Positions 7,475 to 16,394 are shown, numbered from the stretch's first letter. The stretch: 64,000 bases of DNA from Streptomyces sp. LaPpAH-108 (GCF_000373625.1 NZ_KB891988.1:62001-126000); one strand, 5' to 3'. The notes: a model not told the origin generated them from the letters alone. Numbers and translations are program-made.

Positions 7475-7519
7475 GGGGAGGGGGAGGGGCGTGTGACGTC
7501 CGCCCTCTTCCCCCTCCCC
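7475..7519 (-). terminator. Hairpin downstream of adpA
   Basis: GGGGAGGGGGA (7475-7485) pairs with TCCCCCTCCCC (7509-7519), a perfect 11-bp stem between the adpA stop (7546) and the ornA start. A smaller repeat, GATCCC-TAC-GGGATC (7523-7537), lies nearer adpA. Either could end the adpA transcript. Confidence 0.4.
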
Positions 7520-7545
7520 GATGATCCCTACGGGATCCCCTACGG

Positions 7546-8766
7546 TCAGACCCCGCCCCGCGCCCCCGGCAGCAGACTCACCGCACCCGCCGCATGCCTG
7601 CGACTCTGCAGCGGGACTCCCCCGTCACGCTCCGCGTGCAGTACGGCGGGCACCTGGCCGACCACGCCATGGCCGGCCAGGCCGACCGCGGTGCCGGTCA
7701 CACCCGGCGGCGGCAGCGGCGACTCCTGCTCGACCGGCCGTTCGCCCTGCGGCCTGCGGGCCCGGTAGGCGGCCCGGTAGGCGGCGGGGGACGAGCCGAG
7801 CTGGCGGCGGAAGTGCCCGCGCAGCGCGACCGGCGAGCGGAAGCCGCACCGGCCCGCGACCTCGTCCACGGAGTAGTCCGAGGTCTCGAGCAGCCGCTGT
7901 GCCTGGAGCACCCGCTGGGTGATCAGCCACTGCAGCGGCGCGCTGCCGGTGAGCGAGCGGAAACGGCGGTCGAACGTACGGCGGCTCATATAGGCGCGTG
8001 CCGCCAGCGTCTCCACGTCGAACTGCTCGTGGAGGTGTTCCAGCGCCCAGGCGACGACCTCGGCCAGCGGGTCGGCGCCGATCTCCTCGGGTAAAGACCT
8101 GTCGAGATAGCGCTCCTGACCGCCACTGCGGCGCGGCGGGACCACCAGACGCCGGGCGAGCGCGCCCGCCGCCTCGTTGCCGTGGTCCGTCCGCACGATG
8201 TGGAGACAGAGGTCGATCCCGGCCGCCGTCCCCGCGGAGGTCAGTACGTCGCCGTCGTCCACGAAGAGTTCCCGTGGATCGACGTGCACCGACGGATAGC
8301 GCTTGGCCAGCGTCGGCGCGTACATCCAGTGGGTGGTCGCCGGGCGGCCGTCCAGCAGGCCGGCCGCCGCCAGGACGAACGCCCCGGTGCACAGGCCGAC
8401 GATGCGGGCCCCCTCCTCGTGTGCGCGGCGCAGCGCGTCGAGCGCCTCCTCCGGCGGTGGGGAGGTGATCGAACGCCAGGCCGGTACGACGACCGTCCCC
8501 GCGCGGGAGATCGCCTCCAGGCCATGCGGCGCGGTGAGTTCCAGGCCCCCTGTGGTCCGCAGCGGGCCGTCCTCGCCCCCGCACACCAGCAGTCGGTAGC
8601 GCGGTACTCCGGCGTCCTGGCGGTCGATGCCGAACACCGAAAGCGGTATGGAACTCTCGAAGATGGGGCCGCCGCTGAACAGCAGCACCGCGACGATCTC
8701 CTTGCGGCGTCGCCCGGCGAGCTTCCGGGCTGCGGCATCCGGCGCTGCGGTGGAGTCGTGGCTCAT
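7546..8766 (-). CDS. adpA: AdpA, AraC-family master regulator of development, with bldA-dependent TTA codon
   Basis: A 406-residue protein. Residues about 25-195 form a DJ-1/PfpI-like domain ([20 protein letters not shown], with the nucleophile-elbow cysteine in [15 protein letters not shown]). Residues about 235-335 form an AraC-type double HTH ([19 protein letters not shown], then [18 protein letters not shown]). Codon 225 is TTA (8094-8092), between the two domains. This is the known point where bldA tRNA controls adpA translation in Streptomyces. AdpA binds TGGCSNGWWY sites and activates or represses hundreds of genes, including its own. The neighbouring ornA and tRNA-His support the identification. 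The C-terminal tail after the HTH is variable and low in complexity. Confidence 0.96.
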   Translation of the reverse strand: MSHDSTAAPDAAARKLAGRRRKEIVAVLLFSGGPIFESSIPLSVFGIDRQDAGVPRYRLLVCGGEDGPLRTTGGLELTAPHGLEAISRAGTVVVPAWRSITSPPPEEALDALRRAHEEGARIVGLCTGAFVLAAAGLLDGRPATTHWMYAPTLAKRYPSVHVDPRELFVDDGDVLTSAGTAAGIDLCLHIVRTDHGNEAAGALARRLVVPPRRSGGQERYLDRSLPEEIGADPLAEVVAWALEHLHEQFDVETLAARAYMSRRTFDRRFRSLTGSAPLQWLITQRVLQAQRLLETSDYSVDEVAGRCGFRSPVALRGHFRRQLGSSPAAYRAAYRARRPQGERPVEQESPLPPPGVTGTAVGLAGHGVVGQVPAVLHAERDGGVPLQSRRHAAGAVSLLPGARGGV

Positions 8767-9144
8767 ACTGCTAAGCCCCCCTCGGTGGTCGCGGCTCCTC
8801 GGTTGTGTCGCTCCTGCACGTTTCCCCTCGGTCCTGCACGAGTCCCCCGCCGTAAGACAGTCAAGATCGAATCTACTGGCTGCCGTGGTCTGCCGGTGGC
8901 CAGTTCTCCACGTCACGCATTGTCGACATGACAACTTGGCGTGAAGCATTCGATCACGAAGGGTTGCACTCGTGGGCCGCGCAGGGAAGTGCGCCTCAGC
9001 GTGGTGGCCAAACCGCATAGGGTGCGTGGGGTCTCGTGGACCCTGTTTGTGCAGGTGGAACGGGGGATGAAGGGTGGTTGCGACCCCTCCGGAGCGATAT
9101 TCAGAAGTTGGCTGAAAAGCAGCGTTCCGAGGCGCGGAAACCGG
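8767..9144. other. adpA upstream region without a gene
   Basis: About 380 bp lie between adpA and the next gene. The part nearest adpA (to about 8940) is less GC-rich than the surroundings and holds an AdpA-consensus match, a second near match TGGCGTGAAG (8937-8946) and an inverted repeat TTGTC-5-GACAA around 8919-8933. In other species adpA has a long leader with multiple AdpA sites. No convincing open frame is seen. Confidence 0.5.
8897..8906 (+). promoter_or_regulatory. Candidate AdpA-binding site upstream of adpA
   Basis: TGGCCAGTTC matches all ten positions of the published AdpA consensus TGGCSNGWWY and lies about 130 bp upstream of the adpA start. Autoregulation of adpA is known in S. 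griseus. Use of this site here is inferred. Confidence 0.45.
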
Positions 9145-9456
9145 TCAGTCAACCGGTGTCTGTCGTTCCGCCTTCGTCGCGGCGCGCTCGAAGTGGCGAA
9201 GGAGCGCCCAGCATGTTCCCGTCACGGCGGTCAGGCCAAGGCCCGCCCCTGCGGCGGTCACCGGCGGGGCGCCGCACCACAGCAGGACGACGGGGACGAG
9301 CAGGCACCCGAACACACCCCAGCCGATCACGTCACGCACGGTGTCCGGCGCGGACGGCACGGACGGTGCGGACGGCGCCGATGAAGCCGACGGGCCGCCC
9401 TGCGCGGCCGACGACTCGGCGCGCGGTGCGGCGGCGGTGGGCCGGGCTGCGGGCAT
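9145..9456 (-). CDS. Small two-helix membrane protein (103 aa)
   Basis: A 103-residue protein. The first 40 residues are rich in Ala, Ser and Pro (MPAARPTAAAPRAESSAAQG). Two closely spaced membrane helices follow: VIGWGVFGCLLVPVVLLWCG and VTAAGAGLGLTAVTGTCWAL. The short charged tail reads FERAATKAERQ. GGGAGCAG upstream of ATG 9456 may serve as ribosome binding site. It lies upstream of adpA on the same strand but 378 bp away, so it probably forms a separate unit. I do not recognise the family. Function unknown. Confidence 0.6.
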   Translation of the reverse strand: MPAARPTAAAPRAESSAAQGGPSASSAPSAPSVPSAPDTVRDVIGWGVFGCLLVPVVLLWCGAPPVTAAGAGLGLTAVTGTCWALLRHFERAATKAERQTPVD

Positions 9457-9838
9457 CGGACTGCTCCCTGGGGGCTGCGGTTCAGGGGGTTCAACGCGGC
9501 CGGGCCCGGTCGGTCACCGGGCGGACCCGGATTTCCGTACAACGGTCATGGCGCGATGGTCACCTCCCGGCCCCCGGCCGGTCCCGCCCCCGTCCCCTGA
9601 TCCCGTACAAAACCGCGTGTACGGGGCAGCGACCATTGCGCCCCGCGCGTCGCTCGTGCATTCTCCGGGGAACCCCCTGGGGCACCCCGGAGGGCCGCTC
9701 ACGGAGCGTGCGGGAGATCTGGGCTCGGGAGGCGTGCCGCCGTACCCTTGGGGGTATGGGCTTGGGAAGACGAATCCCGGACACAGCTCCGCCGCACGAT
9801 GTCCCCCTCCCATAAAGGATCACAACGCCGAGACAGCC
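9457..9838. other. Divergent promoter region with several inverted repeats
   Basis: This gap separates the small membrane protein from the universal stress protein. CCCGTACA (9602-9609) and TGTACGGG (9618-9625) form a perfect inverted repeat spaced by eight bases, suiting a dimeric regulator. CTCCGGGG (9663-9670) and CCCCGGAG (9685-9692) form a stable hairpin. No gene is apparent. Confidence 0.45.
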
Positions 9839-10366
9839 ATGGCCGGTCACGAATTCTTCGAACCCGCGGACCGCAAGCGGCCGGTTGCCGAACCGACGGC
9901 GGCCGACCCCCTGGCGGCGGAAGAGGCACGCCCTTCCTGCGATCCCGCCTTCCAGCACGGAGTGGTCGTCGGCTTCGACGGCTCCACCTCCAGCGAGCGC
10001 GCCCTCGCCTACGCGATCGGCGTGGCCTGGCGATCCGGCTCCGGCCTGATCATCGTCCATGTGGCCAACCGGCTGCCCACCACCGTGTGGGCGGGCTGCG
10101 AGCCGCCCGTCTTCGTCGATGTGCCCGACCACCGCACCGAAGTGCTCGGTCTTGAGCTGGCCTGCGCGGACCATCTCGCCGAGGTGCCCTGGATCCTGGT
10201 CGAGCGCGGCGGCGACATCTGCCATGAACTCGAGGAGGTCGGGCGGGAGTACGAGGCGGACGCGATCGTGGTCGGCTCGACCCACGGCCTGGTCGGCCGT
10301 CTCTTCGGCTCGGTGGCGGGGCGGCTGGCCAAGCGGGCCCGCCGCCCGGTGATCGTGATCCCCTGA
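9839..10366 (+). CDS. Universal stress protein (UspA family)
   Basis: A 175-residue protein with one Usp domain after a ~38-residue extension. The strand-1 motif GVVVGFDGSTSSERALAYAI carries the nucleotide-contacting Asp. The C-terminal GSTHGLVGRLFGSVAGRLAK, then RRPVIVIP, contains the G-x2-G-x9-G(S/T) phosphate-binding signature, so this member probably binds ATP. It is cytoplasmic and likely induced by stress or hypoxia, as for actinobacterial DosR-type Usp proteins. ATG 9839 lacks a clear Shine-Dalgarno sequence. It is followed by a strong bidirectional hairpin. Confidence 0.87.
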   Translation: MAGHEFFEPADRKRPVAEPTAADPLAAEEARPSCDPAFQHGVVVGFDGSTSSERALAYAIGVAWRSGSGLIIVHVANRLPTTVWAGCEPPVFVDVPDHRTEVLGLELACADHLAEVPWILVERGGDICHELEEVGREYEADAIVVGSTHGLVGRLFGSVAGRLAKRARRPVIVIP

Positions 10367-10450
10367 CGTCCCGTAAGGGGCGCGTTCAGGACTGTGGAAC
10401 ACCCAACGCGCCTGCTGGTGCGCCCGGTTGAACCGTCATCCAGGTGTCCG

Positions 10451-10487
10451 GAAGCCCCCGGCGGGGCATGAACCCGCCGGGGGCTTC
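10451..10487. terminator. Bidirectional terminator between usp and glmS
   Basis: A perfect 15-bp stem (10451-10465 with 10473-10487) and a 7-base loop lie in the convergent gap between the usp and glmS stop codons. Confidence 0.65.
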
Positions 10488-10544
10488 GGTGCGTGTCGCA
10501 GCGCCGGCGGGTGACGGCCGCCGGCCGAGGGGGCGGCACGGAAT

Positions 10545-10572
10545 GGACCCCCACGTGGCCACGTAGGGGTCC
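10545..10572. repeat. Near-perfect 28-bp palindrome downstream of glmS
   Basis: GGACCCCCACGTGG (10545-10558) is followed immediately by CCACGTAGGGGTCC (10559-10572). It is an inverted repeat with one mismatched pair and no spacer. It could be a second terminator for glmS or a protein site. The rest of the 303-bp gap 10367-10669 shows no gene. Confidence 0.4.
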
Positions 10573-10669
10573 GTTCTCCTCTTTGCGCCTAAACCGGCGC
10601 CGCTCTCGCGGAGGTGGTTGCTCGCCGCGGGGGTTGCTCAATTGTCGCTTCCGCCCGTGCGGGGATTTC

Positions 10670-12487
10670 CTATTCCACCGTGACGGACTTCGCCAGGTTG
10701 CGCGGCTTGTCGATGTCGCGGCCCAGGGCCTTCGCCGTGTGGTAGGCGAGCAGCTGGAGCGGGATGCCCATGAGGATCGGGTCCAGCTCGTCCTCGTTCT
10801 TCGGGACGATGATCGTCCGGTCGGCCTTCTCCTGGTCCTGGTGGGCGACCGCGAGGATCTGACCGCTGCGGGCCTTGATCTCCTCCAGGGCGGCGCGGTT
10901 CTTCTCCAGCAGGTCGTCGTCCGGGACGATCGCGACCGTCGGCAGCGCGGGCTCGATCAGGGCCAGCGGACCGTGCTTCAGCTCGGAGGCGGGGTAGGCC
11001 TCGGCGTGGATGTACGAGACCTCCTTGAGCTTGAGGGAGGCCTCACGCGCCACCGGGTAGCCCCGGACACGGCCGATGAAGAGCATCGAGCGGGCGTCGG
11101 CGAACTGCTCCGCCAGCACCTTGATCTCCTCCTCCTGCTTGAGGATCTCGGTGATCTGCTGGGGCAGCTTGCGCAGGCCCTCGATGATCCGCTTGCCGTC
11201 GCGCACCGACAGGTCGCGGGTGCGGCCCAGGTGCAGGGCGAGCAGGGCGAAGGCGACGGTCATGTTGGTGAAGCACTTGGTGGACACCACGCAGACCTCG
11301 GGCCCGGCGTGCACGTACATGCCGCCGTCGGCCTCGCGGGCGATCGCCGAGCCGACCACGTTGACCACGCCGAGGACGCGGGCGCCCTTGCGCTTCAGCT
11401 CCTGCACGGCGGCCAGCACGTCGTACGTCTCACCGGACTGGGAGACGGCGATGTAGAGGGTGTCGGGGTCCACGACCGCGTTGCGGTAGCGGAACTCGGA
11501 GGCGGGCTCGGCGTCGGCGGGGATGCGGGCCAGCTCCTCGATCATCTGGGCGCCGATCATGCCCGCGTGGTACGAGGTGCCGCAGCCGAGGATCTTCACG
11601 CGGCGGATCTGGCGGGCCTCACGGGCGTCCAGGTTGAGGCCGCCGAGGTGCACGGTGGAGAAGCGGTCGTCGATGCGACCGCGCAGCACGCGGTCCACGG
11701 CGTCGGCCTGCTCGAAGATCTCCTTGTGCATGTAGGTGTCGTGGCCGCCCATGTCGTACGAGGCGGCCTCCCACTCCACGGTGGTGGGCTCGGAGCTGGT
11801 CCGGGTGCCCTCGGTGGTGTAGGTGCGGAAGTCGTCGGCCTTCAGGGTGGCCATCTCGCCGTCGTCCAGGGTGACGATCTGGCGGGTGTGGGCGACCAGG
11901 GCGGCGATGTCCGAGGCGACGAACATCTCCTTCTCGCCGATGCCGAGGACGACCGGGGAGCCGTTGCGGGCCACCACGATGCGGTCGGGGAAGTCGGCGT
12001 GCATGACGGCGATGCCGTAGGTGCCCTCGACGACGCGCAGCGCCTCGCGGACCTTGTCCTCCAGCTTCTCGGCGCTCGAGCGGGCGACCAGATGGGTGAG
12101 GACCTCGGTGTCGGTGTCCGAGAGGAATTCGACGCCGTCCGCCTCCAGCTTGCGGCGCAGGTCGGCGGCGTTGTCGATGATGCCGTTGTGCACGACGGCG
12201 ACCTTGCTGTCGGCCGACATGTGCGGGTGGGCGTTCACGTCGGAGGGGGCGCCGTGGGTGGCCCAGCGGGTGTGGGCGATGCCGGTGGTGCCCTTGAAGC
12301 GCGCCGGGACCTTGGCCTCCAGGTCGCGCACCCGGCCCTTGGCCTTGACCATCTTCAGACCGGCCGACTTGGGGCTGGAGACGACGATGCCCGCCGAGTC
12401 GTAGCCCCGGTACTCCAGGCGCTGCAGGCCCTCGAGGAGGAGGGGAGCGACGTCGCGCTTACCGATGTATCCGACAATTCCGCACAT
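10670..12487 (-). CDS. glmS: Glutamine--fructose-6-phosphate aminotransferase (isomerizing)
   Basis: A 605-residue cytoplasmic enzyme making glucosamine-6-phosphate from fructose-6-phosphate and glutamine, the first step to UDP-GlcNAc and peptidoglycan. The N-terminus MCGIVGYIGKRDVAPLLLEG has the amidotransferase nucleophile Cys2 after Met removal. The domain runs to about residue 220 and includes THPHMSADSKVAVVHNGIID-like Ntn residues (HNGII). Two SIS isomerase domains follow (GCGTSYHAGMIGAQ, AVSQSGETYDVLAAV, ELKHGPLALIEP), and the canonical C-terminus is PRNLAKSVTVE. Length is standard. No glmS ribozyme or Rho-type leader is evident upstream. Streptomyces may carry a second glmS elsewhere. 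Confidence 0.96.
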   Translation of the reverse strand: MCGIVGYIGKRDVAPLLLEGLQRLEYRGYDSAGIVVSSPKSAGLKMVKAKGRVRDLEAKVPARFKGTTGIAHTRWATHGAPSDVNAHPHMSADSKVAVVHNGIIDNAADLRRKLEADGVEFLSDTDTEVLTHLVARSSAEKLEDKVREALRVVEGTYGIAVMHADFPDRIVVARNGSPVVLGIGEKEMFVASDIAALVAHTRQIVTLDDGEMATLKADDFRTYTTEGTRTSSEPTTVEWEAASYDMGGHDTYMHKEIFEQADAVDRVLRGRIDDRFSTVHLGGLNLDAREARQIRRVKILGCGTSYHAGMIGAQMIEELARIPADAEPASEFRYRNAVVDPDTLYIAVSQSGETYDVLAAVQELKRKGARVLGVVNVVGSAIAREADGGMYVHAGPEVCVVSTKCFTNMTVAFALLALHLGRTRDLSVRDGKRIIEGLRKLPQQITEILKQEEEIKVLAEQFADARSMLFIGRVRGYPVAREASLKLKEVSYIHAEAYPASELKHGPLALIEPALPTVAIVPDDDLLEKNRAALEEIKARSGQILAVAHQDQEKADRTIIVPKNEDELDPILMGIPLQLLAYHTAKALGRDIDKPRNLAKSVTVE

Positions 12488-12514
12488 ATGAAGTCTTCCC
12501 TCACCCTGGAGTTC

Positions 12515-12772
12515 TCAGCCGTAGACCATGCGGCGCAGTTGCCTGAGCGTCAGCTCCGGCGGCGCCACGGCCCGGTATTTCAGGTCTGCCTCGATCTGTT
12601 CAAAGATCGCTGTGTTCCGCAGGCCGTCGGCCTGCAGTTCACGGTGGCGGCGACGGACGTACTCCTGGGTCGTCTCGTCGAAGTAGGCCAGCACGTCCTG
12701 GATCACCCGCAGCGCTTCGCCCCTGTTCAGCGGGGTGGAGCGCGTCAGGTGATCGACAAGTTCCTCGTGCAC
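12515..12772 (-). CDS. Small charged hypothetical protein upstream of glmS (85 aa)
   Basis: An 85-residue helical, highly charged protein: VHEELVDHLTRSTPL, ALRVIQDVLAYFDETTQEYV, RRRHRELQADGLRNTAIFEQ, ending LTLRQLRRMVYG. GTG 12772 is chosen because GAGGAT lies eight bases upstream and the frame is not protein-like before it. Its stop is 27 bp before the glmS start, so cotranscription with glmS is likely. I do not know the family; a regulatory or DNA-binding role would be a guess. Confidence 0.6.
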   Translation of the reverse strand: MHEELVDHLTRSTPLNRGEALRVIQDVLAYFDETTQEYVRRRHRELQADGLRNTAIFEQIEADLKYRAVAPPELTLRQLRRMVYG

Positions 12773-12804
12773 CCGGTAGATCCTCGGGCACGATCGCGAC
12801 TTTC

Positions 12805-12832
12805 GCAAGAATCTTGCCCGAAATCGGGCAAG
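12805..12832. promoter_or_regulatory. Overlapping inverted repeats in a divergent promoter region
   Basis: Three alternating arms are visible: GCAAG (12805-12809), CTTGC (12813-12817) and GCAAG (12828-12832). The middle arm can pair with either side. The second pairing extends to a perfect 8-bp stem, CTTGCCCG-AAAT-CGGGCAAG (12813-12832). It lies between the small glmS-linked gene and the divergent phosphatase and may be a regulator site. Confidence 0.4.
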
Positions 12833-12922
12833 CGCCTGTTGGGGGTCCGATGGGGTGCTGTTAGCCGGAAATCCACCCGGCGTCCCGGGCGGCGTCGCCC
12901 GCGCGGGGCACCTTCTGGTGAC

Positions 12923-14524
12923 ATGGACATTCCTCGTATGGGCGTACCCGAGAAGCTGGCCGAGCGCATGAGCATGGCCGAGCAGCACGAATATCTGCGC
13001 TCCAGGTTCTCCCGGCGGACCATGATCAGAGGCGGCGCCGTGACGGTGGGCACCGTCGTGGGCGGCGCGTTCGTCTCCGGCGCCTCGGCCCAGGCGGCCC
13101 CCGCGAGCGCCCCCGCCACCGCCGCCACGATCCCCGCCCACCGCCCCGCCGAGACCGTCGACGGCGCCCTCGTCGCCCCCTTCGGACGCCATCTGGCCTG
13201 GGGCAACGACCCGCGCACCGAGATCACCGTCTCCTGGCAGGTGCCCGTCGCGGTCAAGCGGCCCTTCCTCCGCGTCGGCGCCCACCCCTGGGACCTCTCC
13301 CGCAAGATCGAGGCCGAGGTCCGCACCCTCTACACCCCGGCCGGAGTCGGCGCGAGCGGCGACCACACCCAGTACTACGTCCACGCCAAGCTGACTCACC
13401 TGCGCCCCGGGCAGACCTATTACTACGGCGTCGGCCACCAGGGCTTCGACCCCGCCGCGCCCCATCTGCTCGGCACCCTCGGCACCTTCACCACCGCCCC
13501 CGCCGGGAAGAAGCCGTTCACCTTCACCGCGTTCGGCGACGAGGGCGTCGGCTACCACGGCCTGGCCAACAACGCCCTGATCCTCGGCCAGAACCCCGCC
13601 TTCCACCTGCACGCGGGCGACATCGCCTACGGCGACCCGGCCGGCCAGGGCAAGACCACCGACACCGGCTTCGACTCGCGCACCTGGGACCAGTTCCTGC
13701 ACCAGACCGAGTCCGTCGCCAAACAGATCCCCTGGATGCCCGCCTACGGCAACCACGACATGGAGGCCTGGTACTCGCCCAACGGCTACGGCGGCGAGGA
13801 GGCCCGCTGGACCCTCCCGGACAACGGCCCCGACCGCAAGAACCTCCCCGGCGTCTACTCCTTCGTCTACGGCAACACCGCCGTGATCTCGCTCGACGCC
13901 AACGACATCTCGTACGAGATCCCGGCGAACCTCGGCATCTCCGGCGGCACCCAGACCAAGTGGCTGGAGACCCAGCTGAAGAAGTACCGCGCCGCGAAGG
14001 ACGTGGACTTCATCGTGATCTTCTTCCACCACTGCGCCTACTGCACCTCCACCGCGCACGCCTCCGAGGGCGGGGTACGGCAGGAGTGGGTGCCGCTGTT
14101 CGAGAAGTACACCGTGGACCTGGTCATCAACGGCCACAACCACCAGTACGAGCGCACCGACGTGATCAAGGGCGACAAGGTCGTCAAGAAGCTCCCCATC
14201 GGCGGCACCGCCTACCCGGAGAGCGAGGGCGTCGTCTACGTCACCGCGGGCGCGGCCGGCAAGAGCCTGTACGCCTTCACCGCGCCCGACTCCTACGAGG
14301 GGCACGAGCACGAGGTCGAGTCCGTGGCCTCCTTCGTCAACCTCAAGGACGGCAAGCGCGACGAGGCGGTCACCTGGTCCCGGGTGCGCTACCTCGACTA
14401 CTCCTTCCTGCGCGTGGACGTCACGCCCGCGCCGAAGGGGCACACGGCGAAGCTGACCGTGTCGGGCATCGCGGAGACGGGTGAGCGGATCGACCACTTC
14501 ACGGTGGCGCGCAAGGCCAGGTAG
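12923..14524 (+). CDS. Tat-exported purple-acid-phosphatase-like metallophosphoesterase
   Basis: A 533-residue secreted phosphatase. The N-terminus carries a twin-arginine signal (SRRTMIRGG at residues 30-38) after an unusually long n-region, then a hydrophobic stretch ending ASAQA. An N-terminal fibronectin-like domain of purple acid phosphatases is followed by metal motifs: FGDEG, HAGDIAYGD, YGNHDMEAW, FFHHCAYC and NGHNHQYER. These match the dinuclear metallophosphoesterase fold that hydrolyses phosphate monoesters. It is probably exported folded, with metals loaded. No clear PHO-box repeats are seen upstream. It is divergent from the glmS-linked gene and ends before a strong hairpin shared with desD. 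Confidence 0.9.
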   Translation: MDIPRMGVPEKLAERMSMAEQHEYLRSRFSRRTMIRGGAVTVGTVVGGAFVSGASAQAAPASAPATAATIPAHRPAETVDGALVAPFGRHLAWGNDPRTEITVSWQVPVAVKRPFLRVGAHPWDLSRKIEAEVRTLYTPAGVGASGDHTQYYVHAKLTHLRPGQTYYYGVGHQGFDPAAPHLLGTLGTFTTAPAGKKPFTFTAFGDEGVGYHGLANNALILGQNPAFHLHAGDIAYGDPAGQGKTTDTGFDSRTWDQFLHQTESVAKQIPWMPAYGNHDMEAWYSPNGYGGEEARWTLPDNGPDRKNLPGVYSFVYGNTAVISLDANDISYEIPANLGISGGTQTKWLETQLKKYRAAKDVDFIVIFFHHCAYCTSTAHASEGGVRQEWVPLFEKYTVDLVINGHNHQYERTDVIKGDKVVKKLPIGGTAYPESEGVVYVTAGAAGKSLYAFTAPDSYEGHEHEVESVASFVNLKDGKRDEAVTWSRVRYLDYSFLRVDVTPAPKGHTAKLTVSGIAETGERIDHFTVARKAR

Positions 14525-14545
14525 CGCGTCGCGCGGCACGGGAAC

Positions 14546-14580
14546 GGGCACCCCGGAGGACCGTACTCTCCGGGGTGCCC
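14546..14580. terminator. Bidirectional terminator between phosphatase and desD
   Basis: GGGCACCCCGGAG (14546-14558) pairs perfectly with CTCCGGGGTGCCC (14568-14580). It lies in the 100-bp gap between two converging genes. Confidence 0.7.
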
Positions 14581-14624
14581 GTCGTCTCTGTGCCCGTCTT
14601 GTCCGTGCCCGTCTCGCGGGCCGC

Positions 14625-16394
14625 TCAGAACGCCGCGAGCGGGTTCTGCAGGGTGCCGATGAGCTGGAGCGCGCCGGACGGGTCCGCGAGGTCCACCATC
14701 TGCTTGTTGTTGCGCAGCTGGAGCCGGTTCAGGCAGGACAGCGCGAACTCGGGCGCGAACATGTCGTACTGCGCGAACTTCTCCGCCAGCTGCGGGTTCG
14801 CCGCCTGGTACTCCCGGGTGATCTCCGCGACCGTGCCCCAGAACTCGTCCTCGGTGAGGATGCCCTCGGCCGCCAGGTTGGACGCGAGGAAGCGGAAGAA
14901 GCAGTCGAAGACGTCCGTGAAGATCGACAGCAGCTTCGTGTCCTCGGGCACCTCGACCCGGATGCGCCGGACCTCGGGCGGCAGCACCGCGTCCGGGTCC
15001 ATCACGGCGATCTCCTCCGCGATGTCCTTGTACACCGCGCGCCGGACCGCGCCGTCCGCCAGGACCAGGATCACGTTCTCGCCGTGCGGCATGAACACCA
15101 GGTCGTAGGCGTAGAAGCTGTGCAGCAGCGGCACGTAGTACGCGCGCAGGTAGTCGCGCAGCCAGTCGGCGGGTGCCTGCCCGGAGCGCTCGATCAGCGC
15201 GCCAGCGAAGGAGGCGCCGTCCTGGTCGACATGGAGCAGCGAGGCCATGGTCGCCAGCGACTCGCCCTCGGCGAGCCGGGACACCGGGGACTCCCGCCAC
15301 AGCGCGGCCAGCATCTTGCGGTACGGCGAGTAGCGGTCGGTCGCCCGCTCGTACTCCAGGTGCCGGTAGCCGACGGCCGCCTGCTCGCGGATGATCGTCA
15401 GGCCCGTGCCGCTGAGCACCGGGTCGTTCTCGATCAGCTGGGCCAGCCAGTCGTTGATCGCCGGGGTCGCCTCCATGTACGCGGCCGAAAGACCACGCAT
15501 GAAGCCCATGTTGAGGACGGACAGGGCCGTCTTCACATAGTGCTTCTCCGGGTGCGAGGCGTTGAAGAACGTCCGGATGGACTGCTGGGCCAGATACTCG
15601 TCCTCGCCCTCGCCCAGGCACACCAGATGGCGGCGGGCCACCTCGGCGGCGAAGGTCACGCTGAGCTTGTTCCACCACTGCCAGGGGTGGACCGGGATCA
15701 GCAGATAGTCCTCCGGGTCGAGACCCTGCGCGGTGAGCACGCCCCGGAAGCGCTCCAGGACGGTCTCGCCCAGCTCGCGCCGGAAGAACTCCTCGTACTC
15801 GACGCCCGCCCCGGCGGTGAACGCGGCGCGCGAGCGGTGCGCGGCCAGCCAGACCAGTTTCAGCGGGCTCGCGGTCTCCGGCGCGTACGCCAGATACTCG
15901 TGCACACCGAAGCCGAGCCGCCCGTTGTTCGCGACGAAGCACGGGTGGCCCTCGGTCATCCCGGTCTCGATCTCCTGGAACGAGCCGGCCGCCAGCTCCT
16001 TCGCGGTGACGCGGGGCTTGGTGAGCTTGTAGCAGGTGCCGGACAGGGTGGAGGAGATCTCCTCCAGGTAGACCGGCAGGATCTCCTCGCTCAGGCCGAG
16101 CGCTTCCTTGAACTCGATGAAGAAGTCCAGGGCGGCGAGCGGGAGTTCGGAGCCGTCGCGGTGCCGGGTGATCGAGTCTTCGGCGATCTGCCAGTGGTCG
16201 AGGCCCCGGCGTACGGCGGAGAAGCGGTACGCGGTCAGTTTGTCGTCGCTGCGGACGACGTACTGCTCCCCGTCCTCCTCGGGCGTGAGCAGCCGCTCAT
16301 GGGCGAACTCCGCGAGGGCTTTGCGGATCAGCAGGCGGTTGGCCTGGTCCCAGCGCTCGGGGGAGAGATGGGCGACGGAGTCGGCGAGGCTCAT
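14625..16394 (-). CDS. desD: Desferrioxamine synthetase DesD (NIS synthetase, IucA/IucC family)
   Basis: A 589-residue ATP-dependent NRPS-independent siderophore synthetase. It joins and cyclises succinyl- or acyl-hydroxycadaverine units into desferrioxamine E/B. Family motifs include GHPCFVANNGRLGFG near the N-terminal third, LIPVHPWQWWNKL, HYVKTALSVLNMGFMRGLSA and the C-terminal LHSFYAYDLVFMPHGENVIL. Length is typical. It is the last gene of desABCD: its ATG overlaps the desC stop (ATGA, 16391-16394), so translation is coupled. The operon is expected to be repressed by iron through the box at 19661-19685. Confidence 0.96.
   Translation of the reverse strand: MSLADSVAHLSPERWDQANRLLIRKALAEFAHERLLTPEEDGEQYVVRSDDKLTAYRFSAVRRGLDHWQIAEDSITRHRDGSELPLAALDFFIEFKEALGLSEEILPVYLEEISSTLSGTCYKLTKPRVTAKELAAGSFQEIETGMTEGHPCFVANNGRLGFGVHEYLAYAPETASPLKLVWLAAHRSRAAFTAGAGVEYEEFFRRELGETVLERFRGVLTAQGLDPEDYLLIPVHPWQWWNKLSVTFAAEVARRHLVCLGEGEDEYLAQQSIRTFFNASHPEKHYVKTALSVLNMGFMRGLSAAYMEATPAINDWLAQLIENDPVLSGTGLTIIREQAAVGYRHLEYERATDRYSPYRKMLAALWRESPVSRLAEGESLATMASLLHVDQDGASFAGALIERSGQAPADWLRDYLRAYYVPLLHSFYAYDLVFMPHGENVILVLADGAVRRAVYKDIAEEIAVMDPDAVLPPEVRRIRVEVPEDTKLLSIFTDVFDCFFRFLASNLAAEGILTEDEFWGTVAEITREYQAANPQLAEKFAQYDMFAPEFALSCLNRLQLRNNKQMVDLADPSGALQLIGTLQNPLAAF

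Noticed and set aside
10493-12922. Very long plus-strand frame opposite glmS joined to the phosphatase
   Set aside because: It is the antisense shadow of glmS (His/Leu/Val/Gly-rich with no domain); the phosphatase starts at ATG 12923 with its Tat signal.
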